Below are positions 21,818 to 33,800 of a stretch of DNA of 64,000 nucleotides, one piece after another. Position numbers and translations under genes: made by a program. The notes under the pieces are model-generated. The model worked only from the letters and a program-made list of their open reading frames with translations. It ran no database searches and was not told the origin of the DNA. The stretch's first letter is position 1. The number at the start of each line of letters is the position of its first letter. The DNA is from Maniola hyperantus (lineage: Eukaryota > Arthropoda > Insecta > Lepidoptera > Nymphalidae). The DNA is taken from assembly GCF_902806685.2 (NCBI RefSeq), contig NC_048543.1:5932106-5996105 (forward strand), read 5' to 3'.

Positions 21818-24800
21818 ATGGGCAATACGCAAACTAGTGAAAAACCCTACAAAACCGGAAAATCGCCTGCAAAGGGGAAACATTTCATAAGAAATCTAAA
21901 CAGAAAAAGTTCTGGGAAGGAAAGCAAGAAACATGGGCGTAAAAAGAGCGCCGGCAAGCGAGAGGCCGCCGATAGAGAACTCGATAAAACATCAGAATCT
22001 GATAACAATGAAGCTATTGAGGCGTCGGGTAACGATACGGTCGAGTGCGTGTTCAAAACATCGGGCCGGGGCGAGCGGGGCGCGGAACCAACGAGTGTGC
22101 AGTCGGAGGTAACGGTGACCAGGTGCGAGCCGCAGCGCCCGGAGCACCGGTCACCGACCCGCGACCAGTTGCCCGCCGCCGTCGCCGCCTCGCCCGCCGA
22201 CCCATCCTCGTCCGACTCAGTGTTCACGGACCCCCTAACGCCGCTCGCCGTCGAGCTCAACCAGTGCTACTACTCCGCGGAGAGCGACAGCGCGCACGAC
22301 GAACCTCCGCACTGCGTGACGCGCGCGCACAACGATGCGCCCGCGCATAGCGCGCCTCTGACGGCCAACGGCACCTGTCGTGCGCCAGTTGCCGAAATGC
22401 CACACGATGACACCTTTTCGCCGATCTCCAGTGATGCTATGGAAAAAGAAGTAAAAAGTGACGTATTCGATGACACTAGTGGCAGAGAGGAAAGGATCAT
22501 GGGAGCGATAATATCGAACGCAAGAGACGATTCCTTAGATCGAAAGGACCATGAGTGCAACCACGACTTTCTGGACAACCGGCTAAAGCAGTGTCCGGGG
22601 CAGACTTCGTTCACTATCTCCAGACATCGGAAAGTTGAACTGCCACCTGTTGCTGCCGAGAGCTCTCTCAATATACTAGACAATGGTAAATATCTACTTT
22701 AAAATTCCCTCTCAGAATAATGAATTCCCTATAATAATTCTTATACTAGGTAGGTACCTACTTGTGAAGTTCTATTTTATAGCGTTATTTAAGTAGTCTA
22801 AAATATAATATCACAATCCATCTTATTTTTATCTTAAAGTAGGTAAGTAAGTTCCTACCTACCTACTATGTCAATCAAAACAGGTTTATCATAACATAAT
22901 ACTTTCATCTTATGTGATAGTGAATATTTATCTATGTATTTATCATTCTAAAATAGCTTGATTTCTACAGTTTTCTAGTAAACTGTACTAAATTTTAACT
23001 AAGCTATTGTTATAAATATCGACCAACTACGTACATCAGTTACAGATACATGTTCATTTATCTGTATTGTGACCTACCGCTAAAGTATACGTAAACCCGT
23101 TAGAGAGATTAACCATTTAATCCGCAGACTGCGTGGTAGAGTCGCTAAAGTGCGAAAAATTGTTTCGTTACTCAGATTAACTATAGTTAAGAAATGTTGA
23201 GATTCCCTAGGTGAAGCAGCTGTCTAACGACCAAGCATTCGTTAGATTCAAGATAAATTGGGGTTTTAGGGGCTTTTTACTTTTTAGGGTGGCCAGTGTG
23301 GTAGATTATGACCAAAACCCTTCTCATTCTGTGCCCTGTAGTGAGCCGGCGATGGGATGATCATGATGATGATGACGAGGGGCTTTACGCTGGAGGAAAC
23401 CATTGATAAAATAAGGTCGAGCGAGGCCCAAAACTAAATTTAAGCACTCCATCTCACACTGACTTTCCGTTTTACCCCGAGAGTATTTATTGTAAAGGGC
23501 GAAGCCAGAAGCTTATGAAAGAGGTCGTGAATGAAGCAAGCCTACAAATCTGAGTGGAGCAAAGTGGGATCCGTAACGAAACGAAGGTCGAGTAGGTGAA
23601 GCTAAATGAAGGGATAAGGGAGCTACTAGCTAGCCTTCTGGCGTAACCCATTTACAAAAGTTGACACCCTTGGGCCTCTCACTAACAAATGAGTCGGGTT
23701 TACTCACTATTATTTTCTTTTTACATAGAGCCTATAAATTATATAAATATACCCAAAATAACGGTAAAGTACCTATTGAATCGTCTGCTACTGCTAGAAA
23801 CTCAAAACTGATGCCGATGTATTATTTATTGTCCTATCGCTTAAAAGACCAAACGTTAGGAATATTGTACCAATTTAAAACCATATTCCAGAGAACGACC
23901 GTCGCCACTCCAGTGTTAGTGATGTGCCCGTGTCTGAATCGAACGTACTCCGCAAAGTTGCATCACTTACTCTCGACAAGCACACGGAGTCGAGAGTGGT
24001 GCGCCCAAAGTTTGTACCCGAGAAGTTGGATTTCCAACTGTATGAAAAATTTGAAGGTTTGTAAATTAACTTTGTTCTTACTAGTCTAAGAGCCCGTAGC
24101 AAATTTTAAGGAGGTGCTTGAAAAAAGTTCGAAAGTAAGATTAAACTTGTTCGTTATCAGAGTTCCTATATTACGGTAAACTAGACTTCCAGGTGGCCAG
24201 GTTGTCTGCAATGAGTATATTTTACGGGATTTGTCCCAACAGTAACTGTACATAGGCAAGTATTTAAAAAGTTTCAATTCAATCGAATGAACGATGGGCT
24301 TTTTGCTACAGCATGGGAAACGGACTTTATAGTGTAGAATATTGTACACTCGAAACTAAGAAACGGACAAACATTCCTTAATTTTTATATCTTTAGCTAC
24401 TGATAATATAAAGGGGATTTGTTTGTTTGTTTGTAATCGATAAACTCTGAAACTACTGAACCAATTTTAATAATTCTTTCACCATAAGAACGCTATTGTA
24501 TCCAGAAGTAACATAGGCTATAAACTACATACGTACCACGAACAAAGTCGAGAGCAAATACTAGTATCAAATATTTCCTTATTAGCCATATATGCTTCTA
24601 AAGTGTAATAAGAAAGTAAAAATTAATATCCGTAATCCGTAACCGTAATCCATAAGGTAAGTATATAATGACTTGATGAATAATAATTCTACGGTTTTAT
24701 TATGTTAATATGGATAGACTACGTTACTATTTATGCGTACATACATTAATATGGTTAATAAGAGGTGTAACCATTAAATCTGTTGTTTTTAGGGTTCCGT

Positions 24801-27800
24801 ATCTCAAAAGAAAAAGGAACCCTAATAGGATTACTTTGTTGTCAGTGTGTCTGTCCGTCCCCGTTTCCATTAAAAATGAAATAATTTCGTTTCTCCATAT
24901 TATTTATCTAATTTTAGTAAGTAGTGAGACTGAGTTTGTTGTGGGCTCTTCTCAGACCTGGGCGCGTTTGGAACCCTCGTAGCTTTAGTTTTAAGTTTGC
25001 GTTATAATTATCACCACTATATCTTACAAATCTAATACCATACCAGACCATCAATAAGCGTAATTTATTACCTATTTTGAATAAATCATTTGACTTTGAC
25101 TAAGTATTTGTTGTACAAGTACAGGATATAACTGAAATTAGACACTTTCCTAATATGAAGCCGATTTTGACTTATAGCGTCGAATTCAAACTCCACTTTA
25201 TAGCCCCCGATTTCTTATGATAGCCCCCACTGAAATAAAGCTTTTTTATATTTTTTTATGCAATGTTAAGCTGAAGGCCATCAGTTTACATAAATTATCT
25301 TTAAATTTGAAGTAATTACGTTCAGTAATTTAGAAGTTATAAGGCTGTATAACAGACGGACAGACGGACAAGTGCAACTCGGTGATCTCGCTTCGCTCGG
25401 TCAACTAGGTATATCAAGTGGGGATCATATGAAAGGACTTCACTTATACATTCTAAAACAGATTTTTATTTATGCAGTTTTTAAATAAAATTAGATGCTC
25501 GTAGCTAGGTATTTAAATGGCGCTTGCAGAAGACACTATAAACTTTGTCTACTTATATTAAGAATATAGAGATACATAAAACTTAATTTGTGAGTTTTGT
25601 ATGTAGGGGTAATCTCCGGAACTAATGATAGGTACCTTCGAGTATGAAATTTTTTTCGCTGAGTAGCTAAGTAGATAGCCACATTACGTAATAACTAATA
25701 GATATCCTCAAGTGCAATAAACTGAGAATAAAATATTGTTGCAAAAATGCAGTTTTTGTAGGTCAGGCAGACGAAGTCGCAGGCAAAAGCTAATGATGAA
25801 TACAAAGATAAAATGCTTATCTACTTATCTTTAATTACCTAATCTAGGCAGGTAGCGTTAATGGGTAGTCTTTATCAAAACCAAATCATTTCGCTTCGTA
25901 GTGAATACGTGACCAAATAAGTTACTTGATCCCCCGATCTCGGTGTTACAATAAAATTATAATGCAGCTCTCAAGCAACAGAGTCAACTTTGCTACCTCC
26001 TTTTCACAGTACAACTATGTTCAGTTATTGTGTAACAATAGGCCCACGAAAAAACGTATTATAGATATTGTGACCATCCTAGGCCTCCATACTGATGATA
26101 AAGCGCGGTTTGCGGCTGAAACAATTTATACATCTAATAAAGATAAACCGAAACAATTGCCAATAAATAAAAGTGCTTATGTGTTATGTGTGATCAAAAA
26201 GTTGAATTTCAAAACTAATGAAACAAAGTGTTGGTCAAAATTGTTTATAACTGTTTACGGAGAATACCTAAATATGGAGGTTGTATGGGATTTAAGAACA
26301 CGAACTATGACAATCGTAAGACGTAGCGAAGAAACGAGCAAAACTGGGTGGAGAATACATTTTTTTAAAATAAAATATGTATTTCGGATACGTAACCATC
26401 GTAAGTTATCTATCTAAATATATAAAAGGAAAGGGTGACTGACTGATTGACTGACTGACTGAATGACTGACTGACTGACTGACTGACTGATCTATAACGC
26501 ACAGCTCTAACTACTGGATGGATCGGGCTGAAAATTGGCATGTAACTAGCTATTATGACGTGGACATCTAGAAAGAAATTGCGCCTGCAGATAGCTATTC
26601 TGACATACGTATCCGCTAAGGATTTTTAAAAATTGAACCCGTAAAGGGGTAAAATAAAGGCATCCGGTAAGAAAGGATTTTTAAAAATCGAACCCCTAAA
26701 GGGGTAAAATAAAGCGGTTTGAAATTTGTGTAGTCCACGCGAACAAAGTCGCGGCGCTTCGCTAATAATTTATAAAGTCCGGCATTCATTGCCGCATTAT
26801 AATTTACTATGCGACGTATCTATCTACGTGATAATGCTACTATCTACGTACTACGTCGCTAACTATGGGCCTCATAAGAAAGCTCAGAGTCAGATGCCGA
26901 TGGAGAGAGCTATGCTTGGAGTTTCTCTACGTGATCAAATCAGAAATGAGGAGATCCGTAGAAGAACCAACATAGGTCAACAGGTTGCAAAGCTGAAGTG
27001 GCAATGGGCAGGGCACATAGTTGTAGTTTGTAAAACTGTTAAAGAAGGTTTTGTATTAATTTATGTGTCACACTGGCTGTCTATTTTATTCTAATTCTTT
27101 TTAAAAATTGGAATGTCACTCTAACATGTCCTATAATAAAAATATGTTTTCTCAAAGTATATTATTTATTTAATTGAATTTTATCGATCCTAAAACGGAC
27201 TCTAATATGGTAGCAGATCGAAAATAAATTCAAGAATTATTTTAGAGCAGAGACAAGCTATAATTTCTATTTTCTTTAAAAATTCTAACAAGATTTATCA
27301 AAATGTCGTCTTCATGGAATTCATCCACGAGCTTCAAAATTGATATTGGTCGTTTAGAAGGAAAGGAAAATTGGACAACATGGCGCTGCAAGGTACTGTT
27401 AATGCTAAGAGGTACTGCTGGATGCTTAGATGCGATAAATGGCAATCTAAACAAACCAAAGGAACCGGATAGCACAGCATCAGCAGAAGTTTTTGATTCT
27501 TATCAAAAAGCTCTGAGAACATACAATGAGATAAACAATACTGCAATGTTCATTTTAATGGCTAATATGTCAGATGCTACTCTACAAAAAGTGATGAGAT
27601 TCACAAATGCTAAACAGGTTTGGGAAGAATTGCACACTCTGTTTGATGGTACATCTGAAGATAAAAGCTATACACTATGCTACAGTTTCTTCGGCTATCG
27701 TAAAGATCCTTCTCATGACATGTCAATGCATATATCTAAATTGAAAAATATATGGCATGAATTGAAAGTAGAACTACAAAAATCTGAAAAAGATGTTCTT

Positions 27801-30800
27801 CAAGATAAAGAAAAATATGACCTTCCAGAGATTTTACTCATCTGCAAGATCTTAGAAACTTTACCTGATGACAGCTATTTTCCATTTAAATCTAGTTGGA
27901 TGCTTATGTCTAAAAAGGATCGTAATATTGATAATTTGACAGCTCAAATTTGCGCTTATGAACGATCGCTTACAAATAAAGAAGAAAATACTGAAGCACT
28001 AGTTGTACATAGTAAAATGAATAAAAAGAAGAAATGTGGTTATTGCGGCCTTACTGGACACAAAGTCAAAAGCTGTTATAAGTGGATATCGGATGGTAAA
28101 CCTCCTAAGCCACAAAAACCATCAACAAGTAAAGCTAAAGATGCCAACTTTACACTTTCACTACTGCAGATTGAAACGAATGAAACAGTTAATGTAATTG
28201 AAAGAGATGATGAGAATTGGTATGTTGACAATGGTGCAACTAGTCATGTCTCTTGTTGCAATGACATATTTTCTACATTTCAATATTTTACTAAAAACCA
28301 ATCGGTTACAACTGCAAATGGCGCTAAAATACAAGCTATCGGTAAAGGTACAGTTGATATAATAGCAGACGTTCATGGACAGCAAGAATATATAAGGCTT
28401 TGTGACGTATGGTATGTACCTGAAATAAAAAGAAATTTATTTTCTGTTCTTGCCGCACAAGACAAACTAGAGGACAGTGTCTTTATATCTGAAAGAGAAT
28501 CGTGTATGTTGAAAGTAAAAGGAAAAATTAATTTAATTGGAAAACGCGTTAAAAATGGAGGTCTGTATAAGTTAAATATACAAGCAATTAAAAGACAAAC
28601 TCCTGAATTGAACACTGTATCTAATGATAATATCCTACAACTGTATCACGAACGATTTTGTCACCAGAATAAAAGACATGTTAAACTTTTGTTAGAAAAG
28701 GAACTTGGTATCAAAGTAAAACTCGATTCTCAATTATGCACAGGATGTGTCTATGGTAAAACACACAGATGTAAATTTGGAACAAGAGAAAGAGCTAAAG
28801 TACCAGGAGAGATTATACATACTGATGTGTGTGGTCCGTTCCCAAATTCTTTCAGTAAATTTCGCTATTTTGTACTTTTTAAAGATGATTACAGCAAGTA
28901 TCGTCAAATTTATTTTATCAAAAACAAGTTTGAAGTTAAAGATAAGCTTGTACAGATGATTAATGAAACAAAGACTGCTGGTCATGTAATAAAAACAATT
29001 CTCAGCGATAATGGTGGAGAATTTCATAACGAGGCTGTAGAAAATATTTTAAAGTCTCATGGTATTCAGCAAAGATTGATAATGCCATATACACCAGAGC
29101 AAAATGGGTGTTGTGAAAGAGATAACAGAACTTTAGTTGAGGCTGCTCGTACTATGATGCATGCTCATGAAGAACTTCCACTTGCTTGTTGGTCAGAGCT
29201 TGTCAACACTGCTGCTTATGTTCTGAACAGAACTGGACCGACTTCTACAGAAGGTAAATCACCATTTGAGTTATGGTTTGGACAAAAACCATCCATTAAA
29301 CATTTAAGGATAATTGGTAGTGAATGTTACGCTCACGTTCCAAAACAAAAGCGAACAAAACTCTCCAAGAAAGCCGATAAATGTATTCTCATTGGTTATG
29401 ATGGTAATGATGGTTACAGATTATTGGGCTGTGATAATAACGGCAATGTTAAATTAATCAGATCGAGGGATGTAACATTTAATGAGTCGATTATTAGATC
29501 AATTGGATTAGATTCAGATGCAACTGAAGCAGATGAACAAAGTATAGAAATTCACTTCCCTAAGACTAATGAAAATCATCCAATGTTCGATGCAAGGGAG
29601 GATGTATTACAAGATGATGCTGTTTCTAGTATGCCTCAAACATTGAATGCTCCAGATTCAAGCTCACATGAAGTAATTCCCACTTCGTCGACTAATGGAA
29701 ATGAAATCATCAGTCAAAATGAAGACGAGTCTAATGAATCATATGTTACTCCTAATTCCTCTGATTCTGAGGATGAAGAAATTCCTGAAACAAGAACTCT
29801 TCGAGATAGATCTATACTAAGACCACCAGTGCGATTCGATGACTATTTTATATCTACTGTTGTAAATGATTTAGGCGAACCTGAAACATATAAACAAGCT
29901 ATAAATAGTTCTGAAAAAGCTGAATGGTTGAAAGCTATGGAAAGTGAGCTAAATTCTCTGAAAGAGAATAAAACTTGGATACTTGTGGATAAACCGAAAG
30001 ACAGAAAGCTTATTTCTTGTAAATGGATCTATAAAAAGAAGACCAATGCTGATGGAAGCCTCGACAAATATAAAGCTAGACTTGTAGCAAGAGGTTATAC
30101 TCAGGAGAAGGGAATTGATTATGAGGAAACATTTAGCCCTGTTGCTAGAATGTCAACTATTAGGTCAATTTTAAGCATCGCTGCAAACGAAGGACTATCT
30201 CTCTTACAGTTTGATGTAACAACTGCCTTTTTGAATGGTTTATTAGAAGAAGATATCTATATGAAACAACCAGAAGGCTATAGTGATGGCACAAATAAAG
30301 TCTGTAAATTGAAGAGAAGTCTATACGGGCTTAAACAGGCTCCCAGATGTTGGAACAAATGTATTGTCGACTATCTGAAAAATATTGGCTTTAAACAATG
30401 TGACACAGATCCATGTTTGTTTATTAGAAATCGACGAGGCAATAAAATTATTCTAGCGCTCTATGTTGATGATGGACTTGTTGCATCAACAAATCAGAAA
30501 GATTCTGAGAAGTTTATAGCTGAATTGAGAAGTAGGTTCAAGATAACCACTAAACCAGCTAATTACTTTCTTGGTTTAGAACTTTCTAGTGATAAACATG
30601 GTGGAATTGTAGTTTCACAAAAGCATTATGCTCAAAAGCTACTAGAACGCTTTGGGATGAGTGACTGTAAAGCAGTCAATACTCCAATTATTAAAGAAGC
30701 TCATACAGATTCTGAAAAGGAGAATGATGTTAAGTTTCCTTATAGAGAAGCTGTTGGTGCATTAGCATACTTGATGACAGCAAGCAGACCAGATATATCG

Positions 30801-33800
30801 TACGCTGTAAGTTTTGTATCCAGGTCACTTGCTAATCCCACTACAGAAGACGTACAAAAGGTCAAGCGCATTTTTCGTTACATCAAAGGAACAATAGATT
30901 TTGGAATTGTATATAAGAAAGATTACAAGTCTGGAATCTTAGAATGTTATAGTGACGCAGATCACGGTGGAGATCCAAACACAGGACGCTCTACATCTGG
31001 AATTCTGTGTATGTATGCTGGAGGAGTAATTGCTTGGGCAAGTCGGAAGCAAACATCAGTAGCAATTTCGAGTACTGAAGCGGAGCTCGTAGCAGCTAGT
31101 GAAGCAGCTCGTGAAATTGTATGGCTTAAGAGACTGTTTAATGAAGTTACCAAATTAAAAGAAATTCCCAAGCTGCAAATTGATAATGATGCAGCTATAA
31201 AAATTTCTCAAAATCCAGAGCTTCATCGACGTACGAAACATATTGCTTTAAGACATTTTTATGTCAGAGAATTAGTTTCAGAAAATGATCTTGAAGTCAA
31301 ATATGTTCCCACAGAATATCAATGTGCAGATATTCTAACTAAGCCTATCCATAAGCCTAGACTTATGTTTATTTGTAAGTTAATCGGCTTGGTGACATAA
31401 ATTTCTCAAAACGGGAGGATGTTAAAGAAGGTTTTGTATTAATTTATGTGTCACACTGGCTGTCTATTTTATTCTAATTCTTTTTAAAAATTGGAATGTC
31501 ACTCTAACATGTCCTATAATAAAAATATGTTTTCTCAAAGTATATTATTTATTTAATTGAATTTTATCGATCCTAAAACGGACTCTAATAGGTAGGTATA
31601 ATTATAATTTACTATGCGACGTATCTATCTACGTGATAATGCTACTATCTACGTACTACGTCGCTAACTATGGGCCTCATAAGAAAGCTCAGAGTCAGAT
31701 GCCGATGGAGAGAGCTATGCTTGGAGTTTCTCTACGTGATCAAATCAGAAATGAGGAGATCCGTAGAAGAACCAACATAGGTCAACAGGTTGCAAAGCTG
31801 AAGTGGCAATGGGCAGGGCACATAGTTGTAGTTTGTAAAACCGATAGACGTTGGGGCCTCAAGGTTCTGGAATGGCGACCTCGCACCAGAAGACGCATCG
31901 TCGGAAGACCCACCACTAGGTGGACGGACGACATCAGACGAGTCGCAGGGGGCCGCTGGATTCAGCGCAAGACCGTGGCATGTGGAAGTTACCTACAAGA
32001 GACCTATGTCCAGCAGTGGATGTCTATCGGTTGATGATGATGATGATGACATTTACGTGTACCTACCTATCTGGATAGGTACTAATAATATTGTACTAAG
32101 TTGTAGGACAAAGTAGCAAACACGACACATTTACAAAAATCAAGAATAGTGGGTAGTAGAACAATATAGGTGGGTTACCTATCTTATTTGTTTAACTGTT
32201 TTCATTAGATCCAATTACAAAAGTGCAACTTCCGTCCTTTGAGATTTGAAAAAAAATTATACTTGAAAATAATATCAGGGTTGGCCTTGTTTTAATTTTA
32301 ATGATGTTTTTTATTGAACCGTGTTTGATACAAAAAACCGGCCAAGTGCGAGTCAGGCTCGCGCACCGAGGGTTCCGTAATACAGTCGTATTTTTTCGAC
32401 ATTTTGTACGATAATTCAAAAACTATGATGCATAAAAATAAATAAAAATCTGTTTTAGAATGCTCAGGTGAAGACCTTTCATATGATATCCCACTTGTAG
32501 TTATCTTACTTCGAAAATTGAAAATACTAATTATTAGTTTATGACCACAACAACAACAAGTTTAGGTCAACGGGAAGTAGTTGTTAGTGTTGTTACCCTC
32601 TAGGTTTCTTGACAGACCGACAGACAGACAGACTGTGAGACTGACAGACAGACAACAAAGTGATCCTATAAGGGTTCCGTTTTTCCTTTTGAGGTACGGA
32701 ACCCTAAAAATGACAAAAAATATACCGTTGCTTCCTTATCTCGAAGTTTGCAAAGCGAAAAATTTAAAATAGAGCTGATAGATGTTTTACAGCAAAAATA
32801 AAACGAACGCACAGTTTTTTCGAAATCTGCAATTTAAAATCCTTTGCAAAAAAATGCCTTTGCAAAGTTTTGCGGTCTAAATAAAAGTGATTTGTTTTCT
32901 AAAATAAATTGAGATGTCCCCTTTGTTCTTGTTTGAATATTCTAAGATGATTAAGCCTTTGTCTGAGTGTGGCCTCTTTGTTCTCCAACAGCGCCCCCCT
33001 GTCAAAGTAATTCAAGTGCCAAAAGATCCTTGTCGTAGGCATAGAGCCAAGAGCTGTGGCATAGAGTAAAGTTGAATAGTCTAAGGTCGTATCGTAAGAT
33101 TCGTAAGCAGTGCTTTCGGTGGTGCTTTGATTTGACATTTAAATTCGAAAAAGTCACAAACTTCGGTGGAGTATTTTTTAATTTGTAATTTTTCTTATTT
33201 TGTGATAAAACCACTACTAAGTTACGAATTATGCGACAGGTATAATACGGTCTATTCATTCTTATTAAAATCAGTATAATAATTTAATCTATTTACAATG
33301 GAGAGTTCTGTTAACTCGTAACTTTCTTGTTATCGTTATTTAATAATTTACAAGTTACTAGCCGGAATTTTTAAGTTAAGTACCTATATCATCTGATGTA
33401 AGTACTGATTGTTTTAACTTTCAGGGCAGATGCTTCTCAACTGGTTTCTTTCATCAATATCAGAAGATAGTCACTTAAAACATTCTCTAAGTTGTCAAGA
33501 TTTAAAAACACTTGGAGTTCAATATTGCACTCACCTCCTGGCAGCTGGCGTGCTACAGCAGATTTCTGATAAGGATGCACCCACAGAGAACATTTTTAAG
33601 GTAACAACAGTAAAAGTTCATTAAATAACCTTGAGCGAATTGAAACAAGAACATCCTATAAGGCTATTGCACTATTATAGGTTAAAATAGGGCATCTGTT
33701 TCTAAAATATATACTTACATAGTAATTATTTTAATCAAGTATTAATAAATTTAATTATTTTAATCAAGTATTAATAAATTAGCACTGTATTATAGTTAGT

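Larger units (their letters stand above)
24057..33424 (+). other. capu intron 2, 9.4 kb, transposon nest
   Basis: Phase-1 intron with donor gtttgt and acceptor ctttcag. From left to right: repeat fragments (24410-25100), an orphan reading frame (25962-26417), an inverted family A element (26415-26768), a truncated RTE tail (26796-27036), the copia element (27037-31590), a second RTE tail (31601-32045) and a 'gggttccgta' element (32335-32707). Confidence 0.75.

Noticed and set aside
21847..22683. Two reading frames of 137 codons on the minus strand and one of 101 codons on the plus strand
   Set aside because: They overlap capu exon 1, which has the phase-consistent splice and the conserved start; the others are shadows in GC-rich sequence.
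26726..27094. 122-codon frame with LKWQWAGH
   Set aside because: It runs from a repeat through a LINE tail into the copia LTR, so it is not a gene.
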